Both the position numbers and the translations under genes were made by a program. The notes beneath the pieces are model-generated. The model did not search any database and was not told the origin of the DNA. It saw nothing but the letters and a program-made list of their open reading frames with translations. DNA of 64,000 nucleotides, from NCBI GenBank assembly GCA_033030425.1, contig JAUFSD010000017.1, forward strand, positions 62,001 through 126,000, in the 5' to 3' direction. Shown piece by piece: positions 49,108 to 62,932 of this stretch. Positions within the stretch are counted from its first letter, which is position 1; the number at the start of each line of letters is the position of its first letter. This DNA is from Verpa conica (taxonomy: Eukaryota > Ascomycota > Pezizomycetes > Pezizales > Morchellaceae).

Positions 49108-52100
49108 AAGGTGCCGAAGCTACACCTAGCTCCCTAGAATAGCTTTAATGAGTAGCTATGCACGCACAAAGATAGTTTTCCTATACAATATTTAGATATA
49201 CGGGTTTGAGTGTTCTTTGATACTATGAACCACCGGGCAGTTTTGCACTTTTACTATTCACTACTTACTAGTTTCTCTAACTTATACTTGAGCTTTTTAC
49301 GTACTATCTAGCTGCTATTCCATATATATATCATGTATCTTTTCATTTACAAAGAAGTTAGTAGAAGATTTCCCAATAAATATCAGCTAAACTTCCTACT
49401 TTAAATAATTCCCAGAATCAAGGCACATTAAAACTGTAGATAATTATAAGACAATCAACAAGGCCGTCCTTATAATAAAGAATTAACTAAGAATATAAAC
49501 TATCGGTTAGATCAACCTATGGCCCGGGCTACGTCATGCTCATACTGGATTCATTATCAGTGAGCTCCAGAATAAATAATACATATCTCCAAATAAAAAT
49601 TCAAGCTCAGAGATATATGATAATACATATTAAATAAATGACCCTAGTATCTAGTAGTCATATAGTTTTTTATTTAAGGGTGTAAACCGTCTACAAGAAA
49701 TTGGCCTGATGGGGTTAGTATACATTAACTTGTCTACTTTAGGATGTGGAAACCCCACTACATATATGAAGAAATAAATGTGTTATATCTGATTAGAGTA
49801 TATACAATTATATAAAGTAGAGTGTATTTAGTTAATCGGTAGGGTTTTTATATACCTAGATTAAATTCACTTATGTTCTTATAGTACGGAATTATTAAGG
49901 CATCTGCTTTGATTGGGGACAACCTCTCGCTCCAGGATCGCGGCGACGTCAACAAATGAGGTGCGACCGAGAGAGAATTTATCTATATGTGTCTGTTATA
50001 TCGGTTAAGGATCTGGATATCGGAAAAAATTCTCCCCAGACCTCCTTTAGCGCATAAATGCCTATTCGCGTAGGTGTCCTCCCTAACTCTAGGTATCATT
50101 GTATACCCCAATGAAAAGGTCTTATATACCGATCGCGCATACAATTATCTACCTAGGAAATCTATGATCATATCTATTTTCACTTAGCAGATTCTGCCGG
50201 TCCCTATTTAGAAAATAGATCTCCGGGAAATAGCGGCAGTTTCGATCTGACCGAGTGAGAAAGAGTAACATATATTATCCTCTTAGCACGCTAGTTAGTG
50301 GAAAAAATAAAATATATCCAACTTATATAAATTCTCCCATCCACCTCGCTTATCTCTGCAAATCATTGGAGCCGGAGTGGTGGGTGTGGGTCAAGAAAAG
50401 AATGTAGCTAGGTCATACCTGTATATGACCAGAGTGATACCTCATGATACGCCTCGACTACATAGTTGTATATATATCTTTCTGCTAAATCCAGTAAAGA
50501 GTTGGAGAATTATAGACTTCTAAGAAAGCGCCTCAAAAACTACATATAGACCCCGCATCTCAGTGAATCTAATTATAAGCATCCTGTGCCTTGTGCGTTT
50601 TTTTGCCTTGCATGACTTGCTTTATAGGTCTCAAAGAGTGCCGTCTAATGAAGCTTATTTTCCCAAGCAGAAAGGAAACTAATTGCGCATTAGCCGAGGT
50701 GTGATTCGTGACTGAGGTAGAAGGCGTTTCTAAAGTGCAATATGAACAGATATATACCTGATCACCCCAATCAAACATACCCACAAATATACTTGCACTA
50801 ATGTGATAGACTATTCCTGCGTTACTAACATAAAAAGGAACAATAGCCTGCAAGAGAAGCTGTTTCTAAAACTGCACATGCACAAAAAGGAAAGTCAACT
50901 GGTCAATCTCTCTCAAAAGCCCTGCATCTCTCCCGGAAGAGATTCGATCGTCATAAATAAACCAGGTCTAGAAGCTTCTGAAGCCCAACTTCCAGATACG
51001 TGGACTCATCAGCCACAAAGCTGATCGAAAGGCTCTTGATTCATCCCAACAACCAGGTATGTGTGGGCTTTCAGATTATAGGCTATAATAATGATATCGT
51101 GCAATCCCACAAATCTCCGGGCGCCTTATCCATGCAGATATTCACAAATGCAGACCCTGACCTGCAGTATAGTGTGGGTGCTCTTCATCAATTGATTGGT
51201 GATTGTTTGGCCATTTGTGCAACTTTTGGAGAAGCACGTGCGCTCAAAAAAAGTTGTTTCCCCATACGATGCGCCGGAAGCCACCCGAGCGGAAAGGTCA
51301 AAAGATCTCACACCTGCAAGGCATAAATATGGGAGAAATGCCTTATGATTCCCTTATCTTTTGCTTTTGTTGCCCAAAGCCACCGGCAACAATGACCGAA
51401 ACACAAGGGTTGATGGGCAGGGTTGTATAGCCAATACATACTCCAAGAAACTTCGTTGAGAATGCAAAGGGCCAATTAAAGTCCTGATGCTAGACTATCA
51501 CATTTCCCAACTTTTTCTGAAAGAAACTGCACTAAACCACCCGATAAACGGCTATTTAGAATACTACACTAACTGGGAATGGCATAATGGCGCTAAGATG
51601 CCCAAACAAAATGTGGCTGGAAGCCCTTAATAGGATCAGTTAAGTAACAGTGTTTTCGCCACTGGTCGTGCAGTATGAAGAGATTTTTCTTACACCTACT
51701 TGCTTAATCAGGGTAAGTATTACCTTACATTTCAAGTGCTTTACCCTTTCATACTACAGCCTCTGAGCTATTATAGTCCTTTCCAGCTGATTGGATAACC
51801 TATATACAGCCTCCTGTCGGATTATTACGAAATATAGTGTTAGCGAGCAAGGCTTTTATAGTTAGTTCCCATTGATAGAATGTTTCTTACATAACTGCGC
51901 CTAGGCCAAGGCGAGGGGAAGTCCAAAGTGGTTGGATCGACCATTTCCGTTCTAGTAATATTTATCCCCAAAAAAGCTCTGCATACAGTCTTAGGCGTTC
52001 ATGGTACCTTAACCACTCTTCGGAGTTATGTCCTGGGCGAGATTGAGAGGTGATCATAGCCAGGTTTTAAGACCGGGGTCCCACAACCCCTGGGACTAAG

Positions 52101-55100
52101 TACGTCTTTCTTGGGGGTTTTCTACGGTCATGTAACAGATTCTTAATAAGATGGATATAATGGGGAATGAGAGTTATGTACACTTGTACCCATGGCGCCC
52201 AGCCAATGTCGCAATTCAACGTTCGGGGTTAACAAAACTTACTAAACCAGAGGACCCCGGCATTTTACACCGGTGGGGATGCTTACTCATACATATATTT
52301 TTCCCAAATACCCATTTCTACACTTCCTAAAGAGAATTCACAGTGGAACTATGGCTTGCTTGACTTTTGATGTTGTTGTATGTGCATGGAGGATCACTCG
52401 GCCTTGGCCCATGTATATAGCTAGGGTTAGGTGTCTTTGCCAGAGACGTCTCAAACCTTACCAAGACTTTGAACCAGTGCGCAATAAATTCTCCGGCCTT
52501 GTCCAGGTGCTGATGTGACCTTACTGTGTCGCCAATACTTACCACGGGCCTAATACCCAAATCCCCGGCATGTTGACATGATACTGAATGCACCCTATGT
52601 TTATCCGTATAGATCTAGACCGTGTATGGATGCCCTGCTCGAATCGACCGGTAAATCACCCCTAATTCGAGTTACTAACCCTTGCTTCGATCTTTAAATC
52701 CTCCCAGCATTTTTTTCAACCTACGATGCACAGGCCGAATTAGCTAGTCCCTAGTCCTATGCTATCATGTAACAGAGATAAACCCCACAAATCGGAAAGA
52801 AACAACAAGTTCGCCTAAATGGAAATTGAAACCGCTAGTGTAGTGTGTTCTGAGACTCATGCCCTGACCGTGTAGGAAGGAAAGAAGAAAAGAAGAAAAG
52901 AAAAGAGAATGAAAAAAACTAGCTGGGCTGAAACCAGGTAGCCTTGTAAGGAGCTGGGATGCACCAAGTCGGCAGCCCGAGGACTTTGAAATCGTAGGCG
53001 GCAGTCATACATCAACCAAGATAGCGGGAGTTCAAAGATTGGAGAGGATCTACAAGTATCATAAATCCCGGATGATGATATGCGGCGATACAGCTAGAGT
53101 GCCAAGGACCACCACGTACAGTATCCGATACGGGCCCGGCCGGAGGAGCACCCTGTTTAGATAGGCGGTTCGGGCTTGGCGAATAAAACAAATCCAAGAA
53201 ATACCAACAGATCATCAAAGCATAGCAATCATTAGCGATGTCATACTCACGACAGTGTCCATCTAGAGTTCTCCATGCAGCCGACTTGGAGTCGTGACAA
53301 AAGAAGTAATAGATCTGGGGACCTGTCAACACTGCGTTGTACGTCCTTTCTGGCCAATAGATGCTCACCATTGTGTAGTTCCAGATCTATTACCAGTTTC
53401 GTTGCAGCAGCTTCAAGTCGCCGACATTTGCGGCCTACCAGTATGTCAGAGAATTATGCCAGGACTGAAACATGCAGATGAGTTATTTGTCCAATTTGCC
53501 TACCCTCCTCCTGAAAATTCTGTGATCGTACCATTAGAACTTGCCAACACTGTTCCTCCGATGCATCGATGGCTATCCACAAAAAGTGGGGGGAGGGGAG
53601 GGACTAACGCACAAGAGCGATAAGTCCACAGCTGTTATCAAAGCTTTGAATATCACTTGATGAGGATTACAAGCACTAGCTGTAGTCTAAACGTTTCTGC
53701 CTTTTCTGCGCCGGATGTGTTTATCGGCCGAAATAACCATTTCCTGAATCCTGCTTGGTCCGTCATGATAACCTCAAAGTAGCAAAATAAAGCCACCCGT
53801 ATGTCGTATGCGTGATGCAGGTTAAGTGGCCGAGACGTAGTAAGCGCAACGCACAATACTTTATTTTTGGTGCCTTAGATTAGGGTAGAGGTTAAATCGA
53901 TTGACAACTGAGGCTGCGCTGGAAAATTCTGAGCCAGGCGTTTAAGAAACAGTCTATGATACTAATGCCCGTTCGGAGGGTTTTCGAAGATCATGAACTC
54001 GTGGTCTCTCTGCCTCAAACTGTCTCATGTCAAATATTCAAGCTGCCCCGCCTCATTGCGTTCATCTTTAGGGCTGAGTGCCACTGGTTTTAGAACCATG
54101 GGTCTAAATACGGGCTACCATTGTTAGAACTTGTCTTTGCGCTGACAGTCACGGATGCCGATGGGCCGTATACGATGGGATCATCAGGGTGTCTCATTAC
54201 ATGTAAGCCACGGAGGATTCTTGGCAGGTCAGGACTACTGAGTAAGCAAGTGAGTGAGATTCTATGAAATAGCACTACGAGGCGCTGGTAAATATATATC
54301 TACGTAAAAATAAGCGTCTGACATACAGAGTACATGAGGGGCGGTGCAAGTAGTCCCCACGCCTAGTATTGGGGGGAATATCACTCATTCAACACCAAGA
54401 AATTGTGTACAAGCTAAGCCATGAGTATGATACAAAGACTTTATTCCTACCACGAGATGTACGGATCAAAGTTATCAAAAGTACTGTCCGTAGCACGTTG
54501 TTACCCTGGGCTTGGCCGTAAAAGTGGACCGTGCTGGCCTTTAAAGATCCCCAGCCAATTAGACGGTTGAGACAACCAAGACGAAATGTTCATAGACCTT
54601 GCAGTATCTAAAAGCTTGTCTTGAGGGTGGCTGCTTGCTTGGCACCATTCCCAGGGAATTCCACACCGGTAAACTTTCTGTTTCGGGAATAACCCGATAT
54701 CCATACCCTCCACTTAGATCGCCCAAATTCTCACCATGCTTACAAGATTGATGACCCAAACCACATAAGACGCTCCCGAAAAATGCTCTGGGAAGTGGAA
54801 CCGAGCTCGCTAAAATCCGTCTCAGGTTTAAAGTATTATACATGACGAGATTTCGGTTTGGATCTTCATGAGCTTCGTGAATCAACCACTCACCAGAGAT
54901 TGATGGACGATGTGACAATATGATACGGGTACACCTCCCAAAGAACAGGGCCCGGTAGACACACACTTCGGAACTAACTTCCAATGAAGGGTTCCACTCC
55001 CACATCCTTTCACATGGGCTTGTTTACTACCACGTTTATTCGATCCATAGGGCTATAACATTTCGGAGAGATCTATAACCTTAATTATCTAGATCCAGCA

Positions 55101-56650
55101 GGTCTTAAACATTTTATATGCTTTTTTCTCTCGGGAAAAATAGTCCTGCACTGGGGGGAACCAGTTGCAGTGAGCCGAAAAATATACTCAAATATTACCT
55201 GGAGCCCTTCTAACAGGCACAGGTTAATTGACCTGATAATACTTCCATCTTATACAAACTTGATGTAGGTCAGCAGATGCATATAAAGGCTTGAAATAGA
55301 GTGCTGGAGCCGTTGATTTTGTTTAGGTAGGTATAAATATATATCTAGCCTAATTGGGACTTCTGTAATAAATCTGCTGCATGTCACTCTTGGGATCAAT
55401 CAATGCACAGAGTTTCTCATAACAGCCAAAGCCTCCTGTCTCTTGCCGAGCCGCCTACGTATAGTGTTTAGATACTTGTGTTTATTATTAGATACGCAAA
55501 CCCTTATTTGCGTAACGTCTGTCTTACTAGCTATAGATCACAGGACCTTGGTACCTCGTCCATATGTAGGCGGGTTTGAACTATATAATTTACCAATGAG
55601 CCTTTTTAATATATCCTCAGGCAAGAGTCTAGAAAAATCTTACGACTGTGCATCCTGCCCTTTTTGGTGTATAGCCACCCATGCAAACACCCATTGATGA
55701 AACAGATTGCGCTAGAAAACCGGTTAATGACCATCTTACTCGCTTTTGTCGGTGTGATTACCGAGCCAATAGATTCTGGGCTTGATATTAATGTTAAAAA
55801 GAGCCGCCCCCGGACTTTATGCACGGCTGTTATTTGCTGCCGCTGTCATTTAGGCGTATCGAACATGTCCGATATGCCTATCGCTTCATCAAACACTTAC
55901 TGACCGTGCTCCTGCAGACCCTTCGATTGGTGCAAGGACCTATATGCCGTGTAGCATGTATGCGGAGGCGCCGACTTCTACAGCAATACGAAGCGAGACT
56001 CGATTAATTAATTATTCCGAGTCGCCGAAACTCGAGATATATTGAACACCTTCTACAAGCCGTTAGTTTCGGAGTGCCATCTCCCTATAGGGATTTCACC
56101 CTTGAGCTTCGGATTTCTAGAACCGTTTCTTCTCCATGTGACTCGTACCTTAGAGTCGCGATTTAATCTAGATCTCACCCCATGTACTATAACCCGTCTC
56201 TTGGATCTGATCTCGAAATCTACCCTAGAGCGGAAGCCATTTTTACCGGACCAGGGCCCCCCATCGCAGAATACCGAGGTCTCTTGCAGATCAGCAGTTC
56301 AGCCCGAAAGCGCCAAGGTAGCGTAATGCCGTTTACGCACCCTAGAACGTGGGATGTTGCAGTGGGGCGTTTCTGTCGAAATGTCATGTCTAATAACTTA
56401 TTATGACGATTTACTACTGCTCTGGGTGTAGATGCTAGATATGGAGACTTAATTTTCGACGATATCCCCTTATACGTACATATATGTAGCTACCCTTGTA
56501 TATAGAACCTTGTACTACTAAGTGATAAGAACATGAGTAAAAAGCCCTAACATACGATCGTTTCGAAAAAGGAAGCACATTCGGACAAATACGTAAAGAA
56601 AATAAACACGATCCCACAAAAGGAATATCAAATAAAAAAAATTCCCCCTA
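49108..56650. other. 7.5 kb gene-free region
   Basis: Longest gene-free stretch. 49.1-50.5 kb and 51.4-52.2 kb are AT-rich decayed DNA. 52.3-55.0 kb has more balanced composition and longer open frames (for example 54559-55005 -, 53294-53623 +, 53012-53371 -), but none shows a domain, a coherent exon chain or a conserved start. They may be older pseudogene pieces. A GAAAA-type purine run lies near 52876-52917. Confidence 0.55.
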
Positions 56651-57584
56651 TCACTGCTTAGTGTCGTCATGGTCCGTAGAAGATGAAAGCGTTTCCCATT
56701 CTGCAAGGACGCTGAGCGTCTCACGGCACTTGTTTCCGATGACAGTGATGGCATCAGACCCCAACGGAATATGAGGAGGGAGTGTCTTTCCTGCCGCACG
56801 GCCCGACTTTGTCAAGATCTCAACAATAAGTTGAGAACCTTTCTCCGGGTCGCCAGGCTGCTTGCGATCGTACGCGTTAAGGGCGTTTCTGGTAGACTCC
56901 ATAACGGGGTCGTAATCAGCGATACGAGTTGCATTTTGGACTCGGTGTCCTGGAGCGAGGAAGTTTGTTCGGAAGTAACCGGGATCAATCGTAACAACGT
57001 CGATACCGAATGGTTCAACTTCTAAACGTAGAGATTCACTCATACCAGCAATTGCAAATTTGCTGGAACAGTACAAGCCCGCCCCATTATATCCCAACCA
57101 ACCTGCAATTGATCCCATGTTTGCAATCACCCCACTCTTGCGTTCACGCATGTGTGGAAGAAGTGCACTGAGGACTTTGATAGGTCCGAAGACATTCGTC
57201 TCGAACAACTTGGATGCTTCGTCGACACTATTTGGAGGTTTGAGAATTAGTTTTATGGTCATTTATATATATATAGATATATATAGATTAGAGTTCTCAC
57301 CTAGACTCTTCGACCGTGCCCTCTAGAATATAGCCTGCATTGTTGACCAAGATATCGATTTGGCCGTAGATAGAAATCGCATCGGCGATAACCTTCCTAA
57401 TATTTTCCTCCTGATCCGTAACATCAAGGGCCATTGTGGCTGCACCAAGAGCCTTCAAGTCCTCAATCTTTCTTGGGTCACGGGCAGTTGCAATGACCTT
57501 GTCACCATTTTTCAGGGCAGCTTTGGTAAGGAAAGCTCCAAAGCCAGAAGAGGTACCGGTGATAAGCCAGACTTTAGGGGACAT
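56651..57584 (-). CDS. Classical short-chain dehydrogenase/reductase
   Basis: Two exons, 57584..57301 and 57227..56651, giving 286 aa. The intron 57300..57228 (73 bp) has GTGAGA/TAG and contains a TA-rich microsatellite. Features of the classical SDR family: coenzyme loop TGTSSGFG (9-16), NNAG (81-84), catalytic Ser134 in NMGSIAG, Tyr147 and Lys151 in YCSSK, and the PGYFRTNF segment after the active site. ATARDP after strand 2 (Arg in that turn) is more often seen with NADP(H)-preferring enzymes. The sequence type is the 'oxidoreductase, SDR' group common in fungi; the substrate is unknown. Intron branch and acceptor lie in CTAATTCTCAAACC...AATAG. The gene stands alone, with 7.5 kb gene-free DNA downstream and 5.3 kb upstream. 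Confidence 0.93.
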
Positions 57585-60500
57585 GTTTTTCTTTCTTTTT
57601 TCTTGGAGCGTTCAAAGACTTTGAGAAGTTGATAAGATGTGAAGATAGTAGGAATTGAGCTGCTCAATTGCTCTTTATTTAAGCCATTCTATCTTCACTA
57701 CTCTATTCCTATTATTGTATAGCGCCTTACAAATTCAACTATGAATTAACACACTTATGGTGCTATCGTGAATAGCTCTGTGAAAAGTTCTTCTCAAAGT
57801 CCGTGGTTCTCGGTCATAACCGTTAAGGGCGAGTCCGAATACAGCCGACCATCGGAGTTGTTGGTATCGCCGAAAGCTAGAAGGATATCGCCGAAGCCAA
57901 GCCACAGCACCTCACGTGACCGAGAAGGGACCAAGAAGCGCTAAGGGCGATAATCCACGCCGCAATTGAATGAATAAAAGAATTAATCATAAATACACGC
58001 CGCAATTTAACAGATGGACGAACGGATTTGACGCCGCATCTTGGTACAACTGGGCGTTTTTCAGTCGGCATGAAGTGCCTCCGAGGATATATTCTATTAG
58101 GGTGGCCCATAGCGAGAGGCTACCCTAACCCTTGTTGTAGCTGTCCTTTCACCTGCAATGTGATATTAAAACGGAAACATTTCTAACCGGTATTTTGTGC
58201 GTGAAGATAGATTACCTGATGGTGATAAGTCTTCCTAGGTGGTAGTGAGCGAGATTACACCCCCCTCAGATAAAAAAAAAAAAAAAAAGTGAAAAAGTGA
58301 AAAAATGATTTATTTTTTTATTTTATTTTTATTTTTTTCTCCCTATCTATTAGCTATGTGATACGGCATGGCATTACCCCTTCTGGTATGCTGCTTATTT
58401 GATTCTATTAGTGTAACGAAAACATGTGCAAGAAGCCACTGCATGGCCAAATCGTGTCAGCAAACAAAAAGGCGTATACGAGGTGGGCATTGAGTGGTAC
58501 TGGCCAGCGGCATGATCCCAGGGAATAGCAGAGGTACATGTAGGTATCAAAGAACCCCAGTGCAGACCCCACGCCAGTACCCGTCATACCCGTAACACCC
58601 GTACACCGTTGGGCACGCACACAATACTCATAAAGCCCCCAAGATAAGCATGTAAAAATGCGAGGTACACACCTCGGAGAAACTGATTGATGGGAGTGTG
58701 TAGCGAAAAAATTAAGTTGGCGTGATATAGGAATAGGATACCGTGAGAACAGCGAGCAACGCTTGTTTCCCCGAGCATCTCGACACTGCATATGTACGCC
58801 TTCTTTCGCAGAGAGAAGCCTAATATAAGCGAGGTGTATTCTATGAGACCCAATTGATGTACTTTGCTTTGTATCGATCGCGGTGACCTATATAACAATC
58901 ATTGCATATCTCAGGATCTGTACCAGTACAATGTTAATTGGAGCGTTGATCCAATCTACCCGCGTCTGTACGACACGTGTAGATAATGATACAATCCCTC
59001 AAGAAGTGGAGGATTCTTTCTTTGCCCCCACTATTCGTTATCAAACAATCGCTTGTACCTACCAATCACAGGTCTATATTGCCCTGGAGGGGGGGGTTTC
59101 GACAACGCTCACATCCTGAAAGCTCTCGTGCGGCTCTTTACTGCGACATTCGCGCGTCATCGGCCTCCGGCACTCATACTAAGACTCAGCTGAGTCCAAA
59201 GCCCGATGAGGTTTAAACTCAACGACTTTAGCTCGCAGCATCTAAGACCCGGAATCGGAGGAGTCATGCATCGTGATCGTGATTATAACCGCAGCGTCAA
59301 CACTAATGCTAGGTACAGGAAGAAGTTAAATCCAGGTACATGTCTGCTGCCATAAATAACCGGAGGCATCAGAACTCTATCTTGTCAAGAAAATCCTTTT
59401 GGTCCCAGCTCTCCTGGTGTATATCTGTCAGATGCTAGCTATGTATCACGTTTTTAGCAATGCCAGCGGAGAAGTAAAACACTTGCCTTAGACAACTTGC
59501 ACAGCCAGGGGGTAAGATCACTAGGCTGAGTGACCTTGATAGGTACGGTTCACAGGCCATACTATTGACACGTCCGTCGAGGCCACCACAAGTCCTAAGA
59601 AACCTGGAAGGAGAGTCACCATGAGCGCAAGGTCCGCCTTTTCCTAGGAACCGTAATACTTGTTCTTGATAATCTACAGGGGTACAAAGGTCATTCTTTT
59701 TCTGGCATTTAGCACTTGCGGCAAAGCTAGTCCACTGACTTTTGTAGAGTCCTGGCAAAAAATAAAGACCTGTGCTATTATGACTTGTGAGCCTTTAAAG
59801 ATGGCTTGGTATGACTGCGTGTGGTACCCCACAAAATTGTTTACAATACCAGATCCTATCACCCCACAAATCAAGAGCCAAGCTAATCGAAATGTTTCTC
59901 GAAGGAAAAGGCTCGGGTCCCGTATCGAGAAAACGACCACATGTCGCTATTATGAAGCCGTGCCTCCTAGACGGGCAATAGATCTGAGAACTTCCCCACA
60001 CCATCCTATCTAGGCAGATACTGGAAAGGGAGGCTTCCAGCTTTTGCAACCGGTTGCTATACCGCCTGGACAGGTTTCTCTTCCATATACCAGCCAACCA
60101 GTGTCTGTATATCTAGACCCGCGAATCTATTTCCTTCTTAGGAGACACAGCTTCAAACGGCGACGTGAGTACCCACGGTTTTGGAAGAACTAACTCGCTT
60201 ACACGTACCCTGAAAGAAAAAGTGGTGATCGACGCGCCTATCTGTGTGCGTCCATGTGGCGGATATACAGTTGCATGGCATGCTTCTTGATCTGTGTGGT
60301 CCAGATACTATTACATCTGCCTTCCCCGGCCTATTGAAAATACACAAGAAACAAAAGGCTTGATTCTAACCCTCTTTCTATTCAATACCGTCATAATTCG
60401 ATATAGCAAGACTGACTTCTCGAATAGTAATGTCCTGTAAAGCCCACATTTCAAGAATGGGGGAAAGCCTACTTGCTTTTTTACCGCACCCATAGTTGCC

Positions 60501-62932
60501 ACATCGATGGATCATCAGTCCTCCCCCCATCTATAAGCCAGTTACTAGCATATATCAAAGGCGGACAAGATTTACAAAGAGGGATTTTTTAAGTATCTAG
60601 ACGTCAGAATATCAAAAAATGCTCCGTAGTACCGAAAATCAATCGTACCATTACCAAAATATTTGCATGTGTGTGACACAGTAAGGACATTTTTGTGAAG
60701 AGAAAAAACCAGGTCCCGTAAAAGCCAAACCAAACGACGTAAACACGCTTCTATATTTACGGATACGCATGGCTGCGTACATTGTCCTGAGTAAATAGGC
60801 GAAGCACCAGTGACCCAAAATAAGATGGCATATCTTCACTTCTTAACAGTAACTAAAGGGCATATATATCATTATATTTCGGGCACGTACATTGTATTAC
60901 AAACCCCGGATTTGGAGCAATTGATTGCAATTAATTATAAGGTTCATACTTGAGGCGGGGTTAAGCATAACCCGCCTGGACACTGTAATACAAATCAGAC
61001 TTGGCAGCAGGGAATTCTTGCCTTGAATATGTAATATATAGTGTTTTCATCTGATCATATAATAAAAGAGAACGCCTGGCCTTACTCTAGATTCCGAACG
61101 GAACCTTGATAAGCCAAGGAATGGGATTGATTCAGCTTTGGTATGCAGGTGTATAGTGAGTGGGCAGTAGATTCGAGACATCCGAAAGCTGGCTTGCCTT
61201 TGGACCCAGGTAGGAGTAGTTAGGGCTGTAACTTCCAATTGGCTGGATTGAATTTCATCGAATCAGAACAAAGGAAGGAATGCCCTCGAGGTATAAAACT
61301 TTACAAAAATAAAAGGATATAGGCCACCAAACACAAGCTTTTGTGACAGAATAAGGGGCCAGATTTGAGGCTGAAGGAGTGATGAACATACGAGGTAGGT
61401 CACCACCACACCTCTCGATCCTCACTACAGTACGAGATCAACAGAGTTGATGGATTTCCCCACTACTAGTTTCAACTGGATGCCACGAATAGCTAATTTA
61501 GGTGGGGTGACGGGAAGCAAAGGTACCCGTCCGGGGAAACAGAGGGGAAAGATTGAGACGGAAAAACTGGGCAACATGCAGCCTCCAAGGCGCACAATGA
61601 CAACATTGCGCCAAGCGCAGTGTGTTGAAGACACTGGAGGGCTTGGTGGCCTCAGAATACGAATTTCTTTGCTTTTAAATATTCTAAATGTACCAACTGC
61701 TCAGCCTACCCGGCTCTACTCATTCACTAGAGAACCTGGGGGAGTATGTTTCTTTCCTATTATGTAGTAAAAAAACGCAGCGCGCGGGCGTAAAGGTGGG
61801 CGGAATGGGCAGGTGGTGGCCTAAACCTCTAGCCACCTTGCAGCCTCCCGCCGCCTTGTGAGCACCCCTAGCTAGCCATCTACAGACTTGTCTGAACCTT
61901 TTTGGCCTTGCTCACGATAGATCTTTCCTTTTCCGTATTGAGAACTGCTTTTCACGAGTAGAAGGGCCAGCAACACCTCCATTGCCTCCAGCGGTGTGCA
62001 CCGGAGCCACGGACTAGGTCTAAAGCCCAGTTTATTCGGAGACCCAAAATACCTGCATGTAACCAGTCAAAACGCCGCCGACGTGGAGGGATAAGACCAT
62101 GTCTCTACTAAGCTATTCGTACAATATGCATGTGGGCATCGAATAAGAGGAAAAAGAAAGCAAAGAATAAGCAACTATTATACTGCATGGAACTGTTCTA
62201 CAAGCGCAAAAGAGCAGTAAATAGATGATCGGCAGAATTTGGAGACCATGAGCCGGAGAAGGAAAACACCCCCCCCCAGCACTACCTCGTACACGCTGTA
62301 GAGAACCCGATGTTTTGGGACGCCAATGATAAATGATTTTTCTCCGTTCTCAGGAAGGCGATGCGGGAGGGTTTCGAGCCTCCATAGAGCCATCGGTAAT
62401 TCCCTCTTGGATCCCCACAGCTCATACAGTACCTACTGATAGGTTTCCACGCCTCTTCCTCTTCCATGCACCCCCAATTCTGTGACCACACCTTGTACAC
62501 CACTCACCCCACCTTAAAGGTCCACTTTCCTCTTGAGCGCACCTCGATCCGATAATGTTTCTACAAAGCAGTGTCCCGTCAAGATACTAAAAGTTATAAA
62601 CCCTTTTAAATATCTTGCTTCGAACTTTACAATTTCCACAATTTATCCCCTCGCTCTATCTACCTTCCAAGAAAATCGTTCAAGTATAGCTTCCATCGCT
62701 ATATCTGTCCCCAGTCTTCTCTCGACCTTGTGAAGGCTACATATACTGGCCTCGTTCCCACCATTCATTCACTCAACATTCATACTCAAAGTCTTCAGCT
62801 GCACATCAAACTATCTCCAGTCTACCTACCCCAACACACACAAAATATATACACCTTTGACCAACAGCACAGTCGGCAACAACACATCTATTGCGACAAC
62901 TCAAACTGCTTGAACACCTAAACGCTTGTACA
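57585..62932. other. 5.3 kb gene-free region
   Basis: Contains the SDR promoter side, a poly-A tract followed by T-rich sequence (58269-58337, able to fold back), a telomere-like motif (58121) and a direct repeat CACGCCGCAATT at about 57957 and 57998. Open frames on the minus strand at 59435-60097 show no domain. The last 400 bp (from about 62520) are CT/CA-rich and look like the promoter and leader of the Myb gene. Confidence 0.55.
58121..58133. repeat. Short telomere-like motif TACCCTAACCCTT
   Basis: Exact CCCTAACCCT core at 58123-58132 in a gene-free region. Confidence 0.6.

Noticed and set aside
55985..56035. Second candidate TIR similar to the 25.1 kb element (CTCGATTAATTAATTATTCCGAG)
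   Set aside because: Only partly similar, and no inverted partner with TA flanks could be found nearby.
59435..60097. Chain of minus-strand frames around 59.4-60.1 kb
   Set aside because: Frames overlap each other in different phases and no splice model joins them into a recognisable protein.
62360..62385. Possible tRNA B-box (GGTTTCGAGCC)
   Set aside because: No A-box or acceptor stem at the expected distance on either side.
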